Source: Jiella pelagia (GTDB taxonomy: Bacteria > Pseudomonadota > Alphaproteobacteria > Rhizobiales > Rhizobiaceae). From it: a stretch of 64,000 nt of DNA. Positions 57,278 through 64,000 of the stretch are shown piece by piece. Numbering within the stretch: the stretch's first letter is position 1; the number at the start of each line of letters is the position of its first letter. The stretch lies in contig NZ_CP114029.1 of assembly GCF_026898155.1 (NCBI RefSeq), forward strand, positions 3,452,001 through 3,516,000, written 5' to 3'. The translations under genes and the position numbers were made by a program. The notes under the pieces were generated by a model, which saw nothing but the letters and a program-made list of their open reading frames with translations, was not told the DNA's origin and ran no database searches.

Positions 57278-59550
57278 ATGGACGCAATGGCCGAAATCCG
57301 GCAAACCTTCTTCGAGGAATGCGCCGAGCAGTTGGCGGAACTCGAAGCAGGACTTCTGGCGATCGAGAATGGCGAGGCGGATTCCGATACCGTCAACGCC
57401 GTCTTCCGCGCCGTTCACTCGATCAAGGGCGGGGCAGGTGCGTTCTGCCTCGACGATCTGGTCCATTTCGCCCATGTCTTCGAGACGACCCTCGACGAAA
57501 TGCGTACCGGCCGTCTCGATTCTTCCGAGAAGGTCGTCAAGATCATGCTCCGCTCGGCCGACGCTCTGGCCGATCTCGTCACTGCGGCACGTGACGGTGG
57601 CACCGCTGACGCTGAACGCAATGCGGGGCTGATCGACGAACTGAAGGGGCTCGTCGCCCTGGCCAAGGGCGAGGAGCCTCCGGCACCGAGCGCGCCCGGA
57701 ACGGCCGGAGCTGCGGCCGCCGACGGTCCGGTCTATGACGACGGCATGGGCGACTTCGACTTCACGCCCGTGGCAGTCGATCTCAGTGACCTCATGGGCA
57801 TCGGTGGCGACAACCGTTTCCGCATCGTCTTCAAGCCGTCGCCGCGCATGTATGCCAAGGCGAACGAAGCCAACCGCGTGCTGCGCGACGTCTATGCGCT
57901 CGGCGAGGCGAAGGTTTCGTGCAACACCTCCGAGGTGCCGCTTCTGACGGCCATCGATCCCGAGGGTGCCTATCTTACCTTCACCATCGAACTCTCCACC
58001 GCAGAGCCGGAGGAGAAGGTTCGTGAGGTCTTCGAGTTCGTCGAGTTCGACTGCGACCTCTCAATCGAGGCGATCGCGGATTCGCAGGACGGCGAGATCG
58101 AAGCCGACGACCCGGACATCGCCGACATTCTTGCCCGCATCAGGGCCGCGCCCGACGAGGAGCCTGCGCCCGAACACGCCGCCGAGCCCGGCGACAAGGC
58201 GGCTGCCGAAGCACGGCAGCCCGAGCCGGAGTCCGAGCCCGAACATGCCAAGGCCGCTGCCCAGCCGGCCAAGGCCGCCGCGCCGAGCGCTCCGAGTGCT
58301 GCGAAGGCCGAAGCCGGTGGCGACGGCAAGGGGGCGGGGCCGCCCAGACGATCCGTGTCGACCTCGAACGCGTCGACCGCCTCATCGATCTCGTCGGCGA
58401 ACTGGTGATCCACCAGGTCATGCTGTCGCAGCGGGCCTACCAGGCGGGCCTTGCCAGGGCTTCGGACGTCGCCGTCGGTTTCGACGAACTGGAGCAGCTG
58501 ACCCGCGAGATCCAGGACTCGGTCATGGCGATCCGAGCGCAGCCGGTGAAATCGGTGTTCCAGCGCCTGCCGCGCCTCGTTCGCGAAGTGGCCGACATTT
58601 CCGGCAAGCAGGTTCGCCTCGTCACCGAAGGCGAGTGGACCGAAGTCGACAAGACCGTCATCGAGCGGCTCGCCGATCCGCTCACCCACATGATCCGCAA
58701 CGCCATCGACCACGGCCTCGAAAAACCCGAGGACCGGCTCGCCGGCGGCAAGCCTGAGGAAGGCGTCGTCCGCGTCGCGGCAATGCACCGCTCCGGCCGC
58801 ATCGTGATCGAAATCTCCGACGACGGTGCCGGCATCAACCGCAAGCGCGTCAAGGAGATCGCCATCAAGAAAGGGCTCGTCCCGGCCGAGGCGAATCTCT
58901 CCGACGAAGAGACCGACAACCTGATCTTCCTGCCGGGCTTCTCGACGGCGGACAAGATCTCCTCGCTCTCCGGCCGCGGCGTCGGCATGGACGTTGTCAA
59001 GCGCTCGATCCAGGCACTCGGCGGCCGAGTGTCGATCACCTCGCGGCCCGGCAAGGGCTCGACCTTCACCATGAGCCTGCCACTGACGCTGGCGGTGCTC
59101 GACGGCATGATCGTCTCGGTCGGCGACCAGACGGTGGTCGTGCCGCTGACGGCGATCATCGAGACGCTGCAGCCGAAGGCGAGCGAGGTGAAGAGCTTCG
59201 GCGGCGACGCCCGTCTCGTCCAGGTGCGAGATACCTTCATGCCGCTCGTCGACGTCGCCCGCGAACTTGGCTATTCGCACGAACTGGCCAGCGCCACCGG
59301 TGGTGTCGCCATTCTGGTGGAGGCCGAGAACGGCGCACGCTCGGCGCTGCTCGTCGATGGCATCCAAGGCCAGCGCCAGGTGGTGATCAAGAGCCTCGAG
59401 GCGAATTACGGGCGGGTTCCCGGAATTGCTGCGGCGACGATCCTCGGCGACGGACGCGTGGCTCTCATTCTCGACGTCGACGCCGTAGTCGCGACGTCGC
59501 GCGTCGAGGGCAATTTCTTCAACAGTGGCATGAAGCACGCAGCGGAGTAA
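57278..59550 (+). CDS. cheA: Chemotaxis histidine kinase CheA (frame interrupted)
   Basis: About 757 residues: Hpt domain with phospho-His in AVHSIKGGAGAF (residue about 48), a CheY/CheB-binding P2 region (150-290), a long Pro/Ala/Glu linker, dimerisation helix VDLERVDRLIDLVGELVI, kinase domain with HMIRNAIDHGLE, ISDDGAGIN and GRGVGMDVVK, and a CheW-like C-terminus. The frame breaks at five G (58330-58334); six give KGGGAAQTIRVDLERVD. This is a homopolymer contraction, not a GAGCTC event. Confidence 0.92.
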
Positions 59551-59555
59551 GAAGG

Positions 59556-60039
59556 ATGACGACTGTTTCGCCACCCCAGAACGACAACCGGAGCGACCCG
59601 CGGTCGGCGCGCGAGCCTCATCGCCTTCTGCATCGGCGAGCAGGAGTTCTGCGTCGACATCATGTCCGTCCGCGAGATTCGCGGCTGGACGCAGGCGACG
59701 CCCCTGCCGCATGCCCCGTCCTATGTGAACGGGGTGATCAACCTGCGCGGCGCGGTTCTGCCGATCGTCGATCTCGCGGCTCGCCTCGGCTTTCCGCGAA
59801 CCGTGCCCACGGCCCGCAGCGTCATCATCGTCGTCCGCGTCGAAATGCAGCTGTTCGGCCTCCTGGTCGACGCCGTTTCCGATATCCTGACGATCACCGA
59901 CGAGCTGCTGCAGCCGACGCCGGATCTGGCGTCCGACCTTGCCAAGACCTTCGTCAGGGGCGTCATGGCGATCGAGGGGCGGATGATCTCGCTGATCGCC
60001 ACGGACAATGTTCTGCCGCAGTTCCAGTCAGCTGCCTGA
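59556..60039 (+). CDS. cheW: Chemotaxis coupling protein CheW (frame interrupted)
   Basis: SH3-like coupling protein of about 160 residues that links the transducer to CheA. Seen: [40 protein letters not shown] and [12 protein letters not shown]. The frame breaks at GAGCCTC (59613-59619); ignoring one C gives [18 protein letters not shown]. It starts six bases after cheA. Confidence 0.92.
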
Positions 60040-60128
60040 AAAGACGCCTAGCGGCGTCCCGATCGGGGGCGCCTCGAAATCACATTACGGGCAGCGGAAC
60101 GGCTGCGCCTACCCAGGAGTACAGGTCG

Positions 60129-61055
60129 GTGACAGCAACGCGTGAGTCCATAACGCACGTTTCCAGGCGAGCGGGCGCGGGCGCCGCGACGCTTGGCAGC
60201 GGCGAATTTCCGATGACGGAGCACGATTTCGCGACCATCGCGAAGCTGCTTTACGAAGATGCCGGCATCTACCTGGCCGACACCAAGGCGACCTTCGTCT
60301 ATTCGCGTCTTTCCAAGCGGTTGAGGGCTCTCGGTCTGGAGAGCTTCAAGGACTATTGCAGCCTCGTCCAGGGCGGATCCGGGGCGGACGAGCGGATGAC
60401 GATGCTGGCCTCGCTCACCACCAACGTGACGCATTTCTTCCGCGAGCAGCATCACTTCGACCATCTGCGCGATTCCCTCCTGCCGCCGCTTCTCGATGAT
60501 GCGAAGCGGGGTGGGCGCGTCCGGATCTGGTCGGCCGGCTGTTCGATCGGTCACGAACCTTATTCGATTGCCATGACCATCCTGTCGCTGATGCCGAACG
60601 CCGCCGATTACGACGTGCGGATCCTGGCGAGCGACATCGATCCCAACGTGGTGGCGACGGGACGCGCCGGGATCTACGGCGCGAGCGCGCTCGAGAGCAT
60701 TCCCGTGGACCTGCGGCGCAAGTGGTTCCGTCCGAGCGTCGCCGAAGGCGGCGGCCGCGGCCAGCCGGCGACGGAGATGCTCTACGAGGTCGCTGACCCG
60801 CTGCGCGATCTCGTGGCGTTCCGCGAACTCAATCTCAACGGCGAATGGCCGATGCGCGGTCAGTTCGACGCGATCTTCTGCCGCAACGTGACGATCTATT
60901 TCGATCAGCCGACCCGTGAGCGCGTCTGGAAACGCTTCACCGAGCGCCTCCTGCCAAATGGCGTCCTGTTCATCGGCCATTCCGAGCGCGTCACCGGGCC
61001 TGCGCTCGAGATGGTCGAGTTCTATGGCAACACTTCCTACCGCAGGATCAGGTGA
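60129..61055 (+). CDS. cheR: Chemotaxis protein methyltransferase CheR
   Basis: About 308 residues. Helical N-terminal domain (SRLSKRLRALGLESFKDYC) then SAM-binding domain with WSAGCSIGHEPYSIAM, DIDPNVVATGRAGIYGA and FCRNVTIYFDQPTRERVW. GTG 60129 is chosen because AGGAG sits nine bases upstream; ATG 60213 is the alternative and starts where family similarity begins. CheR methylates the transducer; the xWxxF tail of the operon's transducer is its tether. Confidence 0.93.
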   Translation: MTATRESITHVSRRAGAGAATLGSGEFPMTEHDFATIAKLLYEDAGIYLADTKATFVYSRLSKRLRALGLESFKDYCSLVQGGSGADERMTMLASLTTNVTHFFREQHHFDHLRDSLLPPLLDDAKRGGRVRIWSAGCSIGHEPYSIAMTILSLMPNAADYDVRILASDIDPNVVATGRAGIYGASALESIPVDLRRKWFRPSVAEGGGRGQPATEMLYEVADPLRDLVAFRELNLNGEWPMRGQFDAIFCRNVTIYFDQPTRERVWKRFTERLLPNGVLFIGHSERVTGPALEMVEFYGNTSYRRIR

Positions 61056-61198
61056 TGGCAGGGTGGGCCGGAACGCTCCGTGCCAATCCGACAGTCGGCC
61101 GCATGTTGAGCGACACACGCTCGAAAAGGAACTTGGTGCATCGCGCCGCCATCCGACGATCCGGGGCAGGATCGTCGGACCATGGAGAGGTCTGAGAA

Positions 61199-62230
61199 AT
61201 GTGCGCAGCTAGCGTTCTCGTCGTCGACGACTCGGTCACCATGCGGGCGCTGATCAAGCACGCCTTGAGCCGCGATCCCGACATCGTCGTCGTCGGCGAG
61301 GCGTCGAACCCGTTCGAGGCGCGGGACAAGATGAAGCAGCTCGATCCGGATGTGGTCACGCTCGACGTCGAAATGCCGAACATGAACGGCATCGAATTCC
61401 TCGAGAAGATCATGACGCTGCGGCCGACGCCGGTGATCATGGTTTCGAACCTGACGGCACCGGGCGCCGCCGCGACGCTTGCGGCGCTCGAGATCGGCGC
61501 GTTCGACTGCATCGCCAAGCCCAGCGCGCGTGAAACCATGTTCACGGAGCTGCCGGGGCTGATCAAGGAGGCGGCGCGCGCGAAGGCGGGTATGGCAAAA
61601 CGCCGCAAGGGGGGCGCTGCGCCCCGCCATGCGGTCGGCGAGCCGGCAAGGGACCGGCGCATGCACCTGCCGGACCTCGTCGCCATCGGTTCGTCGACGG
61701 GCGGCGTCGAGGCGCTGATGCAGGTTCTTTCCGAGTTCCCGGCAAACTGTCCGGCGACGGTGATCGTCCAGCACCTGCCGGCGGCCTTCACCGGCTCGTT
61801 CGCCGCCCGGCTCGACAGGGTCTCGCAGGCGCGGGTCGTGGAGGCAAAGGGCGGCGAGCCGCTCCTGCCCGGGCACGTCTATCTCGCGCCGGGCGGCCAG
61901 CGGCACATGATCGTCAAGGCGGGGTCGCGGCCGTCGGTGGCTCTCGTCGAAAGCGAGACCATCTCGGGCCATCGCCCCTCGGTCGACGTCCTGTTCACCT
62001 CGATCGCCAAGAATTTCGGCGGCTCGACCTGTGGCGTGATCCTGACCGGAATGGGCCGGGACGGCGCGCAGGGGCTTCTCGAAATGCGCAGGGCAGGGGC
62101 CAACACGCTCGGCCAGGACGAGGAGAGTTCGCTGGTCTACGGCATGCCGCGCGTTGCCAATGAGATCGGCGCCGTGGCCCGCCAGTTGCCGCTCGGAAAG
62201 ATCGCAAAGCAGATATTCAGTGGTGGATAA
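61199..62230 (+). CDS. cheB: Chemotaxis methylesterase/response regulator CheB
   Basis: 343 residues, intact. Receiver domain (LVVDDSVTMRALIKHAL, phospho-Asp in VTLDVEMPNMNG), linker, and methylesterase domain with catalytic Ser in AIGSSTGGVEALM, His in VIVQHLPAAF and Asp in LTGMGRDGAQGLL. It removes methyl groups from the transducer in opposition to CheR. It is 143 bases after cheR. Confidence 0.94.
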   Translation: MCAASVLVVDDSVTMRALIKHALSRDPDIVVVGEASNPFEARDKMKQLDPDVVTLDVEMPNMNGIEFLEKIMTLRPTPVIMVSNLTAPGAAATLAALEIGAFDCIAKPSARETMFTELPGLIKEAARAKAGMAKRRKGGAAPRHAVGEPARDRRMHLPDLVAIGSSTGGVEALMQVLSEFPANCPATVIVQHLPAAFTGSFAARLDRVSQARVVEAKGGEPLLPGHVYLAPGGQRHMIVKAGSRPSVALVESETISGHRPSVDVLFTSIAKNFGGSTCGVILTGMGRDGAQGLLEMRRAGANTLGQDEESSLVYGMPRVANEIGAVARQLPLGKIAKQIFSGG

Positions 62231-62317
62231 AAGTCTTACAAATCAACGAATTCGCGACCGGAGGAGAGACTTCGTTCATCAAATTCGCGTCTACTCGGCC
62301 TCGGAAGGAATAGTGCC

Positions 62318-62707
62318 ATGAGCATCGCAAATCATCTCAAAGTCCTGATCGTCGATGATCACCGAACGAGTCGCATGCTGATCCGCGACGCGTTGGAGCA
62401 ACTCGGCATCAAACAGATCGTGTTCGCCTGCGACGGCGAGGAAGCGTTGAAGGCGATGATGCAGACGCCCTGTCACATCATCATCTCCGACTTCAACATG
62501 CCAAAGCTCGACGGGATCCAACTGCTCAAGGCGATCCGGTCGTACAACCCGACGAAGAAGACACCCTTCATCATCCTCACCAGCAAGGGCGATCGCGACC
62601 TGGTCATGAAGGCGGCGCAGCTCGGCGTGAACAATTTTCTCGCCAAGCCGATTACCGTGCCTGTCCTGAAGAAGACCATCGAAGCGGTCGTGGGACGCCT
62701 CCAATGA
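62318..62707 (+). CDS. cheY: Chemotaxis response regulator CheY (second copy)
   Basis: 129-residue receiver: [17 protein letters not shown], phospho-Asp in [13 protein letters not shown], Thr in IILTSKGD and Lys in [10 protein letters not shown]. Downstream of cheB, in the position of CheY2 (the motor-binding copy) of rhizobial che1 operons. It overlaps cheD by four bases. Confidence 0.92.
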   Translation: MSIANHLKVLIVDDHRTSRMLIRDALEQLGIKQIVFACDGEEALKAMMQTPCHIIISDFNMPKLDGIQLLKAIRSYNPTKKTPFIILTSKGDRDLVMKAAQLGVNNFLAKPITVPVLKKTIEAVVGRLQ

Positions 62708-63243
62708 TCACGCCAGGTCGGCAAAACCGCATTCACATCATGCAGGGCGAGGCGAGGGTCGAGCGCGGAGAGGACACGGTCCTGACCACGCTGCTCGGAT
62801 CATGCGTCGCCGCCTGTATCCGCGACCCCGAAGCGGGCGTCGGCGGCATGAACCACTTCCTCCTTCCGGGAAGCGGCGGATCGGAGACCGGCCGGGCGGA
62901 GAGCTTCGGCCTCTACCTCATGGAGGTCCTGATCAACGGCCTTCTCAATCGTGGCGCCCGCCGCGGGCATCTCGAGGCAAAGCTCTTCGGCGGCGCGCGA
63001 ACCGTCGACGGTCTGTCCGATGTCGGTGCGAAGAACGGCGCCTTCGCCGAACGCTTCCTGCAGATGGAGAACATCCGCTATCTTGGCGGATCTCTCGGCG
63101 GCACCCGCGGTCGCAGAATCGAATATTGGCCCCATTCAGGGCGGGCGCGGCAGATCTTCTTCGAAGAGACGTCCATGCCGAAGATCCCGGTCGCAGCACC
63201 TGCCAGAGCGCCGCAGACGATTGGCGACGTCGACCTGTTCTGA
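62704..63243 (+). CDS. cheD: Chemoreceptor glutamine deamidase CheD
   Basis: 179 residues. Catalytic Cys in [19 protein letters not shown], His in [13 protein letters not shown] and Thr near [15 protein letters not shown]. CheD deamidates glutamines of transducers. It overlaps cheY by four bases. Confidence 0.93.
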   Translation: MITPGRQNRIHIMQGEARVERGEDTVLTTLLGSCVAACIRDPEAGVGGMNHFLLPGSGGSETGRAESFGLYLMEVLINGLLNRGARRGHLEAKLFGGARTVDGLSDVGAKNGAFAERFLQMENIRYLGGSLGGTRGRRIEYWPHSGRARQIFFEETSMPKIPVAAPARAPQTIGDVDLF

Positions 63244-63323
63244 CCGACACCGTCGGCGGCGCGGATGTCTTCGTGTCCGTCTTCAAGAAAACAGCCGGTA
63301 GGCCGGACGAGTCGAGAGTATCA

Positions 63324-63671
63324 ATGACTTCCCTTCCCCTCTCCAGCCTTTTGCAGATCCTGGCCGAGGAACTGCGCTCGCTCGCAGTCACTGCCGAAGA
63401 GATGCACCACCTCGTCTGTCACGAGCATCTTGCGCGCGATCCCAATTACATTCGGGCCGTGCAGAAGATCGATCACACGACCCAGGTGCTCGATAATCTG
63501 TCGAACTTCGTCTCCGCCGTCGGCGAGCAGACGGGCGATGGCTGGTCCGTCACCATCGGTCCGGCGCTCGACACGATACGGCTGTCGGAGCTGAAGCAAC
63601 GGCTCCACAAGGCCGAAATCGACGACGTGGTTGCCAACGACGACGAGGGCGATCTGGAACTGTTCGGCTGA
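63324..63671 (+). CDS. cheT: CheT-like protein, candidate CheY phosphatase
   Basis: 115-residue helical protein at the end of the che operon, in the position of cheT of Sinorhizobium. The helix KIDHTTQVLDNLSNFV contains D-H-T-T-Q, matching the D-x-x-x-Q catalytic spacing of CheZ (D-L-T-G-Q). The C-terminus is acidic and ends in a DLELF-type tail. Operon position and the motif suggest a CheZ-like phosphatase or CheY-binding role; the motif is seen, the function inferred. Confidence 0.7.
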   Translation: MTSLPLSSLLQILAEELRSLAVTAEEMHHLVCHEHLARDPNYIRAVQKIDHTTQVLDNLSNFVSAVGEQTGDGWSVTIGPALDTIRLSELKQRLHKAEIDDVVANDDEGDLELFG

Positions 63672-63766
63672 GCTTCGTTCGCCGGGCGGTTTTCCGAGGA
63701 CCGCCATGCTGAACCAGTTTGCCGAACGGCGCCAGCCGAGTGGGCGGAAGGAGGGAAGGGCTGCGG

Positions 63767-64000
63767 CTACTCCGCCGCCTCGCGCCCGCGCAGGTTCGAG
63801 ACCGTCTCTGCTGCGGTTTCGTCGAGTTGCCGCAGACGGTCTTCCTCCGCGTTCATATAGCCGCGGGTGATCGGCAGGGCGTCCAGATGCTTGGTGAACT
63901 GCAGCTGGAAGACGACGAGATTCTGCCAGCGGAAAGCGGTTTCCGAGGCGGCGAGGTAGAACTCCCACATCCGGCAAAAACGCTCGTCGTAGAGCGCCTT
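63767..64000 (-). CDS. Cyclopropane-fatty-acyl-phospholipid synthase family methyltransferase, C-terminal part (runs off window)
   Basis: The frame is open from base 64000 to a stop at 63767 (77 residues). RMWEFYLAASETAFRWQN and VVFQLQFTKHLDALPITRGY match the conserved C-terminus of CFA synthase-type SAM methyltransferases that modify membrane lipids. It converges on the che operon. The N-terminal part and start codon lie beyond the window. Confidence 0.75.
   Translation of the reverse strand, partial: KALYDERFCRMWEFYLAASETAFRWQNLVVFQLQFTKHLDALPITRGYMNAEEDRLRQLDETAAETVSNLRGREAAE

Noticed and set aside
5834..59397. Further GAGNCTC heptamers, e.g. near 5834, 7923, 23849, 32912, 55755 and 59391
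   Set aside because: These are in frame inside intact genes (for example SASLGA, VMSLVKL, KGEALKY, QEAPPNP, ASEARQS, KSLEAN), so they are natural sequence and not insertions.
1..64000. CRISPR arrays, tRNA or rRNA genes, insertion sequences, prophage genes
   Set aside because: No regularly spaced repeats, no cloverleaf or ribosomal sequence and no transposase or integrase motif were recognised on either strand.

Overview
High-GC alphaproteobacterial chromosome, most likely Hyphomicrobiales (Rhizobiales). Grounds: a che operon in the rhizobial order (transducer, STAS, cheY1, cheA, cheW, cheR, cheB, cheY2, cheD, cheT-like), a MaeB-type malic enzyme with a phosphotransacetylase tail, a rhizobial-type palindromic repeat near 35.36 kb, a DUF2252 protein and many ABC uptake systems. 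I cannot name the genus. No rRNA, tRNA, CRISPR array, prophage or insertion sequence was seen.

Layout. 0-11.1 kb: a LysR gene, then a minus-strand cluster that looks like uptake and catabolism of a ureide/hydantoin-like compound (TPP enzyme, polyamine-type ABC transporter, Asp/Glu/hydantoin racemase, two tandem polysaccharide-deacetylase/allantoinase-like proteins, M20 hydrolase, ureidoglycine-aminohydrolase-like cupin). 11.8-18.1 kb: TetR regulator, a branched-chain-type (Liv) ABC transporter and an M19 dipeptidase. 18.4-21.3 kb: a complete class I cytochrome P450 system (2Fe-2S ferredoxin, FAD reductase, P450), with a divergent LysR gene at 21.5 kb. 22.4-35.1 kb: homoprotocatechuate (3,4-dihydroxyphenylacetate) degradation: hpaR, a second Liv transporter, hpaF, hpaE, hpaD, a succinate-semialdehyde-type dehydrogenase, hpaG, hpaH, hpaI. 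35.6-45.6 kb: maeB, a metallophosphoesterase/glycosyltransferase pair, DUF2252, small exported proteins, an acetyltransferase and ComM. 46-49.3 kb: an unusual four-gene unit (MDR dehydrogenase, degenerate pterin-synthase-fold protein, glycosyltransferase, methyltransferase). 49.4-54 kb: cytochrome b561, molybdate uptake modE-modA-modB-modC with a Mo-box, and a ribokinase. 54.6-63.7 kb: the che operon. The window ends inside a cyclopropane-fatty-acid-synthase-like gene.

The most striking feature belongs to no single gene. Twenty genes are interrupted by frameshifts, and 22 of the 26 indels needed to restore them are one extra base in the exact centre of GAGCTC, giving GAG-N-CTC. Only three intact GAGCTC hexamers remain. 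Read on the plus strand, the added base is a pyrimidine at the first five sites, a purine at the next fifteen and a pyrimidine at the last two, independent of gene direction. Each affected gene (including cheA, cheW, hpaD, hpaE, modA) gives a full-length family-typical protein once the extra base is ignored. I read this mainly as a systematic long-read consensus error at a modified GAGCTC sequence, which would imply that this strain carries a GAGCTC-specific DNA modification system. Real repair scars at GAG^CTC are the alternative. Interrupted genes are listed as CDS with corrected lengths.
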